From positions 1,364,001-1,428,000 of the forward strand of contig NC_036448.1 of assembly GCF_002775205.1 (NCBI RefSeq): DNA of 64,000 nucleotides, read 5' to 3'. The position numbers and the translations under genes are program-made. The notes under the pieces are model-generated. The model was not told the origin of the DNA, searched no databases, and worked only from the letters and a program-made list of their open reading frames with translations. The first letter of the stretch is position 1. Each line of letters begins with the position of its first letter. This document shows positions 30,179 through 44,100 of the stretch, in pieces. The DNA comes from Xiphophorus maculatus. Lineage: Eukaryota > Chordata > Actinopteri > Cyprinodontiformes > Poeciliidae.

Positions 30179-31570
30179 GTAGCAACCGAAATCAATACAA
30201 GGTAAGATAGTGACAAAGGAAAAAACTAGATTCTGTTGAGCATTCTTCAAAATAAATCATGCTTTGCACTTAAATATGTTTCACTTCACCCTTTTGTAAT
30301 TATGTACACTCATGTTAGATTTAGAGACTTATAATCATAAATTATGCTTAACATATTATAAAGAAGTCATAACAATGGAACCTTCTCTTGAGGAGATGCT
30401 GCAGAATCCCACAGAGTCTCATCTGGACCTGCAGCCTGGTTCTGGTTCAGTCTCTCCAGCTGCCTCTTCACTTCTAGATACAGAAAAGTGGAAGCTGGAG
30501 GCAAAGTGGGTCAGAGGAAGGTGGGATGTCTGTATGGCTGGAGACAGGAGAGGATGATGATGATGATGATGATGATGCGCTTGTTCCTGAACTACACCTG
30601 CTGAAGAATGTGTTCAGTTCTATCCAGACTTTCATCTGTCTGATCCTCCTTTTGCTTTAAGCCTGACCACACGTCTCTGATATTGTTCCTCTTCAGTTTA
30701 TTCTCCAGCTTCTTCCTGTACTTCTCCTTGCTGACTCTAATCTTGACTTTGAGCTTCTTCTGTATACTCCTCAGTAACTCTCTGTCTCGTTCCTAAAGAC
30801 TCTTTGTTTCTGGTTTAACAGTTCCTTTACGTCACTGGTGATCCAGTGACTATTCTGGTGGGGATGGTTCTGATCACACAGAGGTTTATATAGTCAGTCA
30901 CACACTCAGTCATGGCACTGATGTCATCTCCATGTGTAAAGTGCTTTACTTTGGAACCATATTCACATTTATACACTGATATGAATGTGGCAGCACTAGG
31001 TGGAGCTCATGAATATTATGCAACTTCAGTTCTTCGATCCAAAAAATAAGCAGCTCAGCAACACCACCCTGGGAATATTACCTTCTCTTTTTAAGGCACA
31101 TGGGTTCAAATATGCAGATATTTATGACATTTGAGATGAGATCTAAATTTACAAATCAATTTATTAAATTCTATGTAAATACTGTTTTAAAAACACATTC
31201 TCAAAAAGAAAAGCAAATAAGGAAAACAGGGGAAACCCCACAGAAGCTGAGGTTACTGGTAGGAGAGACAGAAACAAGGGGCAGCATTCAGCAAACAACA
31301 ATAAAAAAACCCTTTAAAGCACCAGACAGTGAGACAAGTTAAACCCACTTCATCATCTAAATGGACACCAGAGGGCAGTCTTTTCCATGAAGACTTCCGT
31401 TTCCTGCTGATGATAGCATTGTCCCAATACTCCTCTGTGTGTGGAATGAAACAGTGAAAACAGTTTGTCCTGGTGAGACGAGCAGCAGTGTGGCAGAGCT
31501 AAGAGACCATGTGCCCTATTGCTGGGCTCAATAAAGATTCTCTTTATTCTCACTTTCCACTCTTGGACAG
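30179..31570. other. intergenic; LINE scrap and simple repeats only
   Basis: Contains a (GAT)n tract at 30,553-30,576 and a LINE fragment at 30,590-30,990. The 81-codon frame at 30,312 ends in the GAT repeat area and is not convincing. No host exon was recognised. Confidence 0.45.
30590..30990 (-). mobile_element. LINE ORF2 fragment
   Basis: The minus strand encodes RDRELLRSIQKKLKVKI followed by KYRKKLENKLKRNNIRDVWSG. This is the linker between endonuclease and reverse transcriptase in abundant fish LINEs. Stops interrupt it on both sides, so it is a dead scrap. Confidence 0.6.
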
Positions 31571-31620
31571 ATGTCCTCAGATGTCCTCAGATGTCCTCAG
31601 GTGTCCTCAGATGTCCTCAG
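31571..31620. repeat. 10-bp minisatellite x5
   Basis: The unit atgtcctcag is repeated five times. The fourth unit has one A to G change. Confidence 0.95.
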
Positions 31621-31911
31621 CTCATTCCCTCCCTACATGGATATAATCTTATGCCTAATTGGCTAACTGGAGCAGCTAAGACCAGATATAGGGCTGTGTC
31701 TCACAGAGGAACATCTATGTCTGACTACGAGTGTTAGACTTTAGCATGGTCAGAAGTATACAAACACTCAGTGTCAACGTCATTCTTGGATTTATTTTGT
31801 TCATTTTATTATTCATTTCTGTGTATTTTTTCTTTTTTTAATCTCTTTTTTCAGGGTTAGGATGGTCATAATTCATATTTCTGACCTCTGTCTTAGAGTT
31901 CGTGTAAATTA

Positions 31912-33844
31912 CACTGTTAAAAAAGTCACTGGAGAATTTACAGTAACTTACTGGCAGCAGGGTTGCCAGCCAGTTACTGTAATTTTTACGGTAAAGAAAT
32001 TAAAGTAACTTTACAGTTCCCTTATTGTAATTTTTTTACAATAGCCTTACTGTAATTCTATTGCAGTTTACTGTCATTTTTATTACTATCTTACTGTAAT
32101 TTGATTAGTGTCACTGTATTTTCTTTAAAATAGCACAGTAATTATATAACATGGTTAATGTGATTTCATCACATTTTTGTCATAAAATTACAGTAGTCTT
32201 GTAGAATTACAAAAAGTTGCAATTAAGTAAGTAATTGTAATTGAAGAAATTGTGACAACTTTGCCGAAACTCGTTGTTTGAGCTTTCACGTGTCCGTAGT
32301 TCTCCAGATAAGCGCTGAACAAGCGCGTGGTTGCTACGCGCGTGCTTTCTCAGTGCTCATAACGAGCACGCGCGTATTTTGCCGCCTGTGCGGAGCGGCA
32401 AGAAGAGGCAGGGGGAACCGAATCTGATTGGGAAACGCGAATCGACGTAATACCGCGTTTTACGTCGACGTTTGATATGGGCCATGAAGCCCACATCAAA
32501 CATTCACATTCTCAAAAAATGTTTTGTCTCAAATCAACCATGTCTGAAGTTTCTTAGTTTTCTAGGTTTTTATATTCAGGAGGGTTTATACTGGTTTAGA
32601 AATGTTCCTCTACATTCATTTCCTGTGATGAGCAGGTGTTCTATCAGATTATCATACGCGGTCAGAATAGCGTACATGCAGTGAGTACGCATGCCTGCGC
32701 ATGCGCATTAAGAAGTCCGACCGTCAGAGGAGCTCAGTTCAGTTTACGCGACAGGTTGTGACGAAAATAAGTCATTAAATTGCTTTCAATAATAACTAGA
32801 TAGATATAAATGCATTGTCGTGGTTTCAAAGTGTATTTAAAGCAGAGTCTAGCTACAGCTGCAGTCAGCTACAACACGCCCCCTTGTGAAACTCATTAGC
32901 CTAGTTAACCGCTAAGTCAGGATGTCACACCGCTGTTAATAGCAAATGTATGACGATCTACGTCATGATTCTATGTTGCTGACTAACTAAGATCATATGG
33001 TGATGACAGGGTATACTTGTCTGATAGATATAACCGTCAGTTCGTGCTAAGCGGCTCTCTATTGTCCTCATCCATCCGGTGAAGACCGGGGTAATTCGTG
33101 TAATTACAGGCTAGTAAACTAGATGTGCACAAAGTTGGCTAAAGATGCAACTCAAGAAAGATGAAACTGTTCAACTCTTGTTGCTGTCTGTCAGCTGTCG
33201 CGGAAAAAGTATTTCGCTGTTCGTAGCTCCCCGTGTGTAACGTGTTGCTGTGAACTAGATAACCCTCCGCGGGTGAGAGGCGTTGATGTCAAAATAGATG
33301 GTTCATTAATCTGCGTTATGTAAAATTAACGCATTAAACGCGTTAACGTGGACAGTCCTATGTGCGAGAGAAAATAAAATAAAATAAAAAACAGTTGAGG
33401 CATCCTACCCTCAAACAACTTCCGCAAAAAGACCAGAATATAACCATCTGCATAGGTGAACTAAAAAGAACTTGTGTTGCACATAATATTAGCTGAGAAA
33501 TAACCGAAGTTAGCTTTAGCAAACAAGCGAGAGTAGCTCAAAATGACCACATCAAATATATTTTCTTACACAAACAAACACAAAAAAGCAATATGTTTTT
33601 TAAAAAGTACTTACAGGCTAGAGTCCTGTAAGTACCTCTAGCCTGTGAACGTTCGCCTCCAGTACATTAAAAATTAAAAATTTACAGTACAGCTGTAAAT
33701 TTCCGCACGTGATCCAGCGGTCCAATCAGGCCCCATATACTTTCCATATGCATGGAAAATATATTCACATCACAGTGAAGAGCTGTATTTTCAAAATCTT
33801 ACTGAATTTTCACAATGTAGTTTTTACAGTCATTTGTTACAGTG
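31912..33844. mobile_element. non-autonomous DNA transposon with CACTGT termini
   Basis: The left terminus CACTGTTAAAAAAGTCACTGG is mirrored at the right end (TGACTGTAAAAAC inverted, ending ...ACAGTG at 33,844). TA flanks both ends. The subterminal regions are rich in short repeats of ttacagtaa/ttactgtaa. The centre (about 32,270-32,470 and 32,650-33,360) is CpG-rich for this neighbourhood. I find no transposase. The superfamily is uncertain. Confidence 0.6.
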
Positions 33845-33962
33845 TAGGGAAGCTGAAAAATTAAAAGTTAATTTAATGTACCTCAGTCATTATTCCATCT
33901 ATAGATGCCAGCATCTCTACGCTTCACAGTTGGAACCATGTGAAGCGTTTTTGTTGGTGCAA

Positions 33963-34053
33963 ACTTTGCTACTCTTTGTGTCAAACCAAAGAACACTGCA
34001 AACACACACTTCTTCAGCACTGATGAGGAGTTCATCTATGAGAGGTGAGCAGC
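33963..34053 (+). pseudogene. displaced duplicate of cdc14a exon 2
   Basis: These 91 bases match 36,936-37,026 at 89 of 91 positions. They cover all but the first 9 bases of cdc14a exon 2, plus the splice donor and 9 intronic bases (gtgagcagcc). The reading frame is open ([20 protein letters not shown]...), with Arg to Cys at one site. The copy lies 1.1 kb upstream of the cdc14a start codon and lacks the natural acceptor and the codons for DRLY. Because intron sequence is included, it is a DNA-level copy and not a retrocopy. Confidence 0.85.
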
Positions 34054-35172
34054 CACAGATTCACAGTAAATGTTGTTTCATAGAACTTTATATGAAGAAT
34101 ACATGACATTTGGACATTTTAAATAAAAAATAAATAAATAAAAACAACTGAAAACAACAGACGTTTTTCACAACTGGAAGCTAGAAAAAATACAAACCAA
34201 ACACCACCAAAACCATAAACATAATGGATTATAAGGTCTCTGCAAACAAAATTTGAAACTAGACACAAGACATGTAAAACATCCAAACTCTCAGTTAAGA
34301 CTTTTATGAGTATTGAGCTCATTTTAATTTATAATGTTAATTATTGATTTATTCCTTATTGCAACAAGCGTAGGCTACATATATCTCAAATTGTTTTGAC
34401 ACCCTAACCAGACGCTGGACTCTGAAATGTTTAGTTGGATAACCTAGAAAAAATACTTTGTAATCACCATTAAGACTTGTGAGTGAGCTAGCGCCATGTG
34501 AAGCTCACAGCTCTGGAGCTCAGACTGTTGGCACCATCAGGTGACAGAACAAAAACGCCTCAGGCCAGCTGAACCAGTCTGGGACTGGAAGCTATCAGAG
34601 GTTGCTTAGTGATGCACAAACGTAGAAACAATATTATGAAAGCATTACTATCAGCTATTACATAAAGGAAAAGGGATTACTGCATAAGCATGCATAAACT
34701 GTTCACCTACTCAGCCCTGCTGGGCTCTGGGAACTTGCAAGTCAGTGTGTGTGAATGTGTGTGTGATGTGTGAGTGTGTGTCCAAGCAGTGCAGATCAGC
34801 AGAGAGATTAGTGTTTTCTGAGTGTGTGGACGGCTTGATGGAACGTTCTGGAAGCCTTTCAGCTGTAGGAAACTGGAGAGAAGACAGAATCTTGAAGTTC
34901 TGACTTTCTTCATTTGAGCTGAACAGAAGGAACCAAACTAAAACCAACTTCAGGAGTTACTACAGTCAGTAGTGTCAGTGCTGGATCCAGGCAGAGATAA
35001 CACAGAGGGATAACGGACCATGCTCCTCCCCTGTGGACGCCCAGGCTTTTGGCCACATCACAAGTGGTGTCATATCAGCTAAATCAGACCGAGAAATAAT
35101 CCGTTTATTTTAAAGTGAAACAGAGGCTTGGTCAGACTCCACTGACAGCAACACTTCAACCTCACTGGTCAA
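34054..35172. promoter_or_regulatory. cdc14a upstream region and presumed 5' UTR
   Basis: No other gene is seen. The stretch 34,930-35,172 directly precedes the cdc14a ATG, so it probably contains the 5' UTR. No TATA box or CpG island stands out. The remainder is AT-rich, with (AAAT)n near 34,120 and GT-rich text at 34,745-34,785. Confidence 0.35.
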
Positions 35173-38100
35173 ATGGCAGAGGAATACGAACAGGCAGAAT
35201 TTATCAAAGGTAAGTTCAGCAAGAATATTTATTTTGTATCAAATAATTATTCAATGCAAATCTCACATCCATCATATTTCAGCAATATTAATACAACCTG
35301 CATGTGTTTTAAGCTGCACACTGAGACTGGTGTTACTAACATACTGTATATTACCTATAAACCTTTTGATATACTCAAGTATCAAAAGGTTTGTCACTGG
35401 AACTTTTCTGAAAGAATAGGACTGTCATGAAAAGTGGGGTGTGGTGGTGAGGCAGACGCCATAGACCCAGGTTGAAGTGGATGAAATGAAGATTTAATGA
35501 AAAATATCCAGAATAAACACAGTCCAACACAATCCAGAATGCCGGGCAGCACAGCCGAGCGGACACTAGGGCTCGACGCCGCTAGCAACCGGTTAAACGG
35601 AGGAAGAGACGGACTGGGCACACAGACGACAGCGACAAGACGCCAACTGAGACAAGAACTAGACCAGGATCCGACAGAGACACAGGTGACATTAAATACA
35701 CAGGAGATAATCAGGGAATGAGACACATCTGGGAATAATCGAGGGGAAGACAGGACAACACAGAAACTCAAAATAAACACACAAAGAACTCAAATCAACA
35801 CAGAGAAAAACCGATTCCTAACAAGGACATTCCACCAGAACATTTATCATTTATGAATGGATATGGCAATAAACACTTGCTTATTCTTATTAGATTTAGT
35901 TATTGGTAAATATATGGAGCTCCATAACCGTCAATCATTCAATTTTAAGGTGACCACTTTTCATTTTCTGTAATTCCTTTCAGAAGTTCCAATGTTTTAT
36001 TCACTGATGTAATATTTACAGGAGGTGGGATGGAAATTGCTTTAAAAAATTATAGACAAAAACATGTTACAACTCTTTAAAGGTCAGCCTTTACTTTCTG
36101 AAATGTATCTTTAAAAAAGTGCATGAGAAATGGGCCAGATGGGGAATCTGAGGGGCCCATCACGTTCATACGGCTGACCCCGGGTGGGGGCCACTGGTTA
36201 TTGAAAGAAAATGATTTAAACGTAGATGTTAATCAATTATTAAACAAAAGAATTGACATTTCTCTTTGGTATATTATGATTATTTAAAAAGAAAAAACAC
36301 AACCGTAAATTGTCATGACGACACTGGTGTCATGGACACGTTGACTTGTTAGTGTTTTCAGGGTGACAGTTAAGGTTAAGTGTACAAACTATTTAAAAAT
36401 AATCTATCATTTTTTATTTTAGGAATCACAAACCAGAACTAGTTTTCCTGACAGCTTGATTTAAATAAAGTCTTCTTCTTCTTCTTCTGCTGGGTTCCTG
36501 TTTACAGCTTTTGATTTTTCAAAGTATGAATAATTTTATTTTTAACATAATTTCAGTCGCCCTTGGACTGAGGTTAAGTGAATATTGCATTTTAAGGTGA
36601 AAGGTTTTGGCATGCTGCCATGTTAGACAGTCGGTGGAAGAAGTTGGCGTTATCTAATCCAAGCACTGATCCTTTCTTAAGAATTCTTGAGCTTAAAATA
36701 TAAACTCAAAGTTTTAGTCAACTCAGAAGTAAGCTGGAGGTTCATCTGGTTTGTCTGAAGGTGATGAGACCCAGACCAACACACCACAGCAGGGGCTGCT
36801 GGGACATGGAGTCAGAGCTGCCTGAGTCCAGTCCACAACACCTGTCATAATAATGAAATCCTGTCTGTCTGCGTGTGTTTGCGTGTATGTGTGGGGGTGT
36901 GCGTGTGTGTGTCCTGTACCCTGCAGATCGACTGTACTTTGCTACTCTTCGTGTCAAACCAAAGAACACTGCCAACACACACTTCTTCAGCACTGATGAG
37001 GAGTTCATCTATGAGAGGTGAGCAGCCAGCCTGCTGCAGTCTCTGAGCCCGGCTCGACTCTCAGCTGTTCACACAACCTGACCTGAGACCGTCAGACTGT
37101 CGGTGCAAACAGCCTGGAAAGAAACTAGGTCACACAAAATGTAGAATTTATGTTTGTTGGTTTTAAAGAACAGCTAGAGAAGAAACCAGGGTTATTACAA
37201 GGTCAGACCCATCAGAAAAATACACGTTAACACACCCACACACACGCCCACGCACACACACACACACACAGGAACTCAGAACTAGTTGTCTCCAGTAGAC
37301 CATGCATGCATGTGAGGTGGAGTTGAGCCACAGGTCACACGTCTCTGATGTTAGTCAGACTCATCACTGGATCTTAAATGTCTAAAACAATTCTTATTGT
37401 CACCTTCATCAAATATCGGCCTAAATAATTTTTTGCATAAAAAAAACAAAAACAAATCTCCACCTGTTTCTTTCCAAATGATATTTTAGGCAAAACAAAC
37501 AAATAAATATACATTTTACAAAAATAATGTAGGCTATTTTGTTTAAGAAGGTGACAATATTAATACTTCTGAAATCATATCTATTAATGTTTTAATAACT
37601 GCTTTCAAGATCTTGAATGATTTAGTTTTGATTCACCTTACCTTACAGTTGCCACTTATTTTTCTTATCTAGTAACAGACAGTGATTTAAAGTCATATTT
37701 TTCTGTCATAATTATGATACTGATATGTAAACTAAAAGAAAATAATGATTTCCTCCAAAAGGGAGTCCAGGGAAAAACACTGAAATATGGAGCTGAAACA
37801 GTCTGAATATTCACAAATTCTTAGAAAGATTCACATTTGTATTTCTAATATATCTGATTTAAAAGCTGCTTCTGGTCTGCAGACTTTACTGCATTTATCT
37901 GGGAATGTTTAGGCTTCCTGCTGTGGCTCAATACAACCAATGAGATATCTTCCTTGTTTCAGCCAATCGTGTGAATGGAGTAACTTATATATAAGCCAAT
38001 CACAGAGTCTAGTCCACAGGTGTCAAACTCCAGTCCTCAAGGGCAGCTGTCCTGCAGTTTTTACAGGTACAAAATGCTGGAATGAAATGGCTTCATTACC

Positions 38101-41100
38101 TCCTCCTTGTGTAGATCAGTTCTCCAGAGCCTTAATGACCTAATTATTGTGTTCAGGTGGTGCAGCAGAGACACATCTAAAGTTGCAGGACTGGGTTAGG
38201 GTCCCTTGAGGACTGGAGTTTGACTCCCCTGGTCTAGAGGACCACAGAAATAGCCGTGAGTTTGACATGTGCTGAAGATGCTCAGAATCTGAATCATCTA
38301 CACAGATTTAAACTCACTGATGATGATTCTCTGACAAAGTGAAGCACAAAGCAGTGAGTCATGCAGAATGAGCTGGAGACTTCAGACCTAATCATGACGC
38401 CCTCACCTCCCAACAGCCACTTTCATGAGTTGACGTTCTGCAGGTATTTGTATATTTTTGAAGGTATTTTAAATCTGATCAGGGAGATTTCCTTTTAAAT
38501 AAAATTAGCAGATTTTGACGCTAATGAGCAGTTTGGTGGAAGTGCTCTTTTCTAGGTTAGAGGCTTTAATCAGTGTGTGTTTATAATTCCACATTTGTAT
38601 TCATAGATAAACCAGAACACCAAGGTGTTTTTCACTACAATCCTTTTTCATGTAACCCAAGCATAATAGAGAAATATTTTTATGGTTAGGCTGTGTAATA
38701 TGCATATGTCATTTTTAGGGGAGGAATTCAAATTAGTTTATGTATGTAACCTCATTCATGATGGTGGTTAGCCTGTGCTTATGGCTCCACGGTAAGATGT
38801 AGGCCAAGATGAGATCAGCGCACCGCCTGATGAAGAGATTTAGAACAATCTCCATGATGGCGTTCAGACCAGACACTTAATCATGTAAGCAGACACCATC
38901 AGGCTTCACGTCTGGCACTTGAAATGTCATCATCGTCAGACATCAAAGTGGAAATTATCAAATAAACACAAAATGCCATTATTCTAGCCAGAAGTACCAA
39001 ATTCATAAGAATATTTTACTTCAAACCACCATTATTAACAGAAGGACTATAAATATGTAAATAAAATAAATCTGACATAGAAACAAATAAGAGGTTAAAT
39101 ACTGTAGAATCTAAAGCTTTTCGTCAACAGCAAATGAATCATACCAGTTGTATCAATAACTTCTGAGATCACAAAGAGATCCTCTCTTTGTGTCACTCTT
39201 AAAGTTTGAATATCAGCCCCAGAATCATGCAAGACTAGCAGAAACCCGTATGGATGGTCTGTTGATCCCAGCAGATCCCATCCAGCAGAGGGCAGGGCGT
39301 CCTTCCTTTACTACAGGAAGTGGAGTCAGCACATCAAGTTTACTTCAAGCAAAGATTTTCCTCTTAAAACTATAACTGACTCTGGAAAACCTACTCTGCA
39401 CACTTCTGTCACATTATGGTGGATCTATTTATTTAATGCTGTTACAGCAGTAAAGAGGACACCTAAGTTCATTAGTAATTAATTTCTATCAGACTGGTCT
39501 AATAGAAAATCCAAAACTGGTTCAGCTACATTAAAGCTACAGTATAGTTACTGTATGCAGTAATTAATTATTAAGTAATTATTAATGTACGCAGCAGCCA
39601 GATTTCTCACCAAATCCAGTAAATTCTGTCATATTTGTCCTGTTCTATATTCACTACATTGTCTCCCAGTTGATTTTAGAATTTGTTTTAAAGTACTTGT
39701 GCTGACATATAGAGCATTACATAGCCACTCCTGATTATCTTTGTCAGTTTGTAACTAAATATTCTGCTGCTTGTGGTCTTCGTTCTCTAAGTCTGAATCT
39801 CCTGGTTGTTCCACGAACACTGTTAAAAACTAAAGGGGACCGAACCATTCAGTCGGTGGCCCCGCAGTTGGCCCTTGCAGCTCCGTTTTTCTGACTCTGT
39901 CGAGGTTTTTAAAAAGCAACTAAAACATTTCTATTTTCCCAGTTTTTTATCTCTTGATTTTATTGTGTTTCTTATCTTGGTTTTATGTTTTGTTGATTTT
40001 TATTGTACAGCGCTTTGTGATTTCATTTCTGTGAAAAGTACTTTATAAATAAACTTTACTTACTTACTTTGAGATTTCAATTGGAGATATAATGGGCTTT
40101 ATAAATAAAATGGATTATTATTATTATCATCATAGGGTTATGGTTAATAACTAAAGGAAAAAGGCATAACACTAATAAACTTAGAAATGCCCAAAGAATA
40201 CAAACTAAGAACAAAATATGAAACTCAATATGAAGAAATGGATTGCTAAAGGTAAGATCTCAGCTTAAATGAATATGGAAATCATCATACAAACACAAAA
40301 CACCCCAGAATTGTGACACGGAGAATCTTCAGCAAATCTTTTACTCCAGATTACTGACTTGACTGGAACATCTGCCAGCCAGAGTCCTTCCATGTGGAGT
40401 TTGCATTTTCTTCCTACTTGTCTGTTATTTTCTCTTGGTAATCCAGTTCCATCCAGTTTACTCTGGATGTGTGTCTAATAGTCCGACCCGGTTCAGGTGT
40501 GGCCAACGATCAGCCAATCACCAAGGGAGAGTGCATGTGGTCTGGAAGGATTAACAGGAAACTGAAAACAAGCAAATGTCCTGACTACATTCTGTTTCTA
40601 ACATTTACTATTAACATTTAGTAACATCCACAAACACTGTCAAAGTAAATGTCAGCCATGTTGGATTTTAAGTGATTCATTTTTACATTCTGATACACTA
40701 TATCTCATTGTTACATAAGTTGTTTTATTTTTTACTGTTTGAAAACTAAAAACAACCAATGGAATTACATAACATTTCTCACTGTATGTTCTAGTTTCTA
40801 CGCAGACTTTGGGCCCCTGAATCTCGCAATGCTCTACAAATACTGCTGCAAACTCAACAAGAAGCTCAAGGTAATACTGAAAGTTTTAACCATTTCAAAT
40901 TTTGTTCCTTCACCTTTATTATTTATCTGTTAGTGATCTTTTGTTCTTTGGATGTTTTTTGTCTGGCTAGTCCTTCACAATGTCTAGAAAGAAACTGGTT
41001 CACTTCACCAGCTATGACCAAAAGAAGAGAGCCAACGCTGCTTTTCTCATCGCTGCCTACTCTGTAAATATCATTTCATTTTCCCCCTCACTCATCACTC

Positions 41101-44100
41101 CATCAGTATACTTCTTTGTCTAGTTGCTCATTGCTACTAACCCAGTTTAACTTTTACTCTGTAGGTTATCTATTTGAAAAGGAGTCCAGATGAAGCCTAC
41201 AGAACTCTGATCTCAGGAAATAATACTCCCTACCTGCCATTCAGGTACAAACCCACAAACATGCACCAGTTAGCAGCTTTCTGCTTGTTGACAAAAAGAA
41301 AATCCAGCTACTTGGAAATCTAACCAGTTAACTAGTTACTTTACACTAATGGCTCATCTGAACCGAGTGTGTAACACTAGATCCAGTTCATGAACCTGGA
41401 TGATCATGCTGCTTCCAATGACTTGGGAAAAAGATTCATTTTTCTGTATTTCACAAATATGGCTGACACCAATCAGAATCTCCAGGCTGGTAAAGTTGTT
41501 GCTGCTGCCTTGTTGTTGCCCCTGCTGCCTTGTTGTTGCCCCTGCCCCTGATGAACATTATTGAATGATCCATCCATCCATTTTCTAACACCATTGTCCC
41601 TAGTGGGGTCAGGAGGTGCTGGTGTCTATCTCCAGCTAACGTTCCGGGCGAGAGGCGGGGTCACTCTGGACAGGTCACCAGTCTGTCGCAGGGCAACACA
41701 GAGACATGTCATGTTTTTGGACTGTGGAAGGAAGCCAGAGAACCAGAGAGAACCCGCCACGCACAGGGAGAACATGCAAACTCCATGCAGAAAGAACCCA
41801 GGACCTTCTTGCTGCAAGGCAACAGTGCTACCAACTGTGCCACTTATGTGCCCATTATTGAATGATGTTTATTGAAAAAATGTTTAAACTGTAACAACAA
41901 AGCAGGTAAAAACAGCAGAGAAAGTAAACCAGCTGTAACTCAGGGACAAAACAGAAAATCGAGCAGATAAATGGGAGGATCAGGGTAACCTAACCCTAAA
42001 CCTGAGGAATGGAATAATCAGAAGAGCCTAATCCTTGGAGAGACAAAGAAACCAGTGTAGCTAATCAGAGGTGAATGGAAGCAGCTGAGAGCAAAGACAG
42101 AGGGAAATCAGGAGATGGATCCCAGCTGGCTGAGGGAAAGGAGAACAATGAACTAAAACTAGAGAACTGAAGGGGAAAACCTGGAACTAACAATAAATAC
42201 ATGATTTAAAGAAACAAGTCCAGATGCACGGAGAAGAATAAATGCACAAAGAAACTAACAGAATAGAATAAACTAAGCTCAAATGGCAAGATCTAGTAAG
42301 AAAACCACAAAGACAGAACCCCAAATCATCCCTCTATTATCTACTTCACATTTTTAGGTTAAATATTTTAAGTTGTAGATGGTCAGTTGAAGGGCAGATT
42401 TATTGAAAAACTGTGAAATAGGCCTTTAGTTTATCTTACAGATCAGTATAATCTTTCTGCTTACCTGATGCAGTAACAGAAATATATATTTTTATCTGCA
42501 ATGAAAACCTTCTTGTGTGAAAACTGCAACAGACTTTAGTCATGCAATGTGCTAATGCTAAGAAATGTACTGTACATAAACATATTGTAGCAGTGATCTG
42601 ATAATAACGTTATCTAATGTCATGCTATGCAGAAGTTCCATCTGCACTGATGAATATTCCCTCTGCTCTCTTTGCTGTTTTACTGTTGTGACTTCTCTTA
42701 TTTTTTAAATGTTGCTGTAACAAGAACATATAAATGAAATACTGCTCCTGAATTTATTTACAAGCTCTGGCTGATGAATGGTTCCGTATTACACTAATCT
42801 AAACCTTTGTTGAGCTTATCGACATCCTAACGTTTATGTGTCCCACAGGGATGCAGCGGCGGCAGAGAGCACCTTCAACCTCACTGTCCTGGACTGTTTA
42901 CAGGGAATACGTAAGGTAGTGTGCACGGCTCGCCTCTCCTCATGTTTCCATCTCCTCCTACCCTGGAGTGACAGTTGACTTTTCTGGTTCTAGTGAATAG
43001 TTATTATGTTTCTCTCTTGCAGGCATTGCAGCACAGATTCCTGGATTTTGAAACTTTTAGTCCTGAGAAATATGAACATTACGAGGTAAAAGTGATTAGC
43101 TGTGGCAACCCTTAAGTTTGATTTGGGTTTATTCCATGATATTAACTGTCAGCAAAACTATAAAGGGTTTTGATATCTCATGTGTGAATAGTTGATGCAC
43201 ATTATTCAGTAACTTCCATTTGTGTTTTTGCTGTGTCTGACTTCAGCGAGTTGAAAATGGAGACATGAACTGGATCATCCCAGGAAAAATTCTGGCTTTC
43301 AGCAGCCCTCATGCTCGAAACAGGGTGGAGAACGGTGAGTGGAGGAATTCTCATTACTGCAGGGAATGTCAAAGGAGGGAACAGTCTTCCTTGGTTTGCC
43401 TTACAAAACTAATGGAACCATTACACCTTTATAAGTCAGGACATTTTGTTGTCATTCTTCATCTTTCATCATGATATAGTTACAGTACATCTCAATGTCT
43501 TTTGGTTGGATTTGATGTGACACAAAGTAACTACAAAACTGAGAGAAAGATGGAAAATATATTTGGTTTTTAACATTTTCAGTAAAGGCAAATCTGAAAA
43601 GTTGTGGTATACTTTATATTGATCCAGGTCTCCTGAGTCAACACTTTGCAGTGCCACCTTTCCTTCCACTTCCAGCTGCAGACCTTCTGGAATTTGTCTC
43701 TAGTAGCTTTGAACGTCTGGAGACTGAAATATCTTTTGCCTTGTCTTTGTAAAATAGTTCAAGCTCAGTCAGACTGGATAAAGAACGTCTTTAATTGTCA
43801 ACTTTGAAATCCTGGCATCCATCAAGTGTTATTTCTTAAACCCACTGTAACTTTGTCCTTGTGAATTTTAAGGTTATCCTCTCCATGCACCTGAGGCGTA
43901 CTTTGAGTTCTTCGGCCAAAACAACGTGACTGATGTGGTCCGCCTGAATAAAAAGTTGTACGAGAGCCGACGGTTTGAGGACGCACAATTTGAACACCAT
44001 GATTTCTTCTTCATGGACGGCTCAACACCCTCTGACCTGATCGTTAGACGCTTCCTGCACGTGTGTGAGAGTGCAGAGGGAGCTGTAGCTGTGCACTGTA

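Noticed and set aside
41561-41875. 104-codon plus-strand frame
   Set aside because: It is contained in a common teleost retroposon-like repeat, not a host gene.
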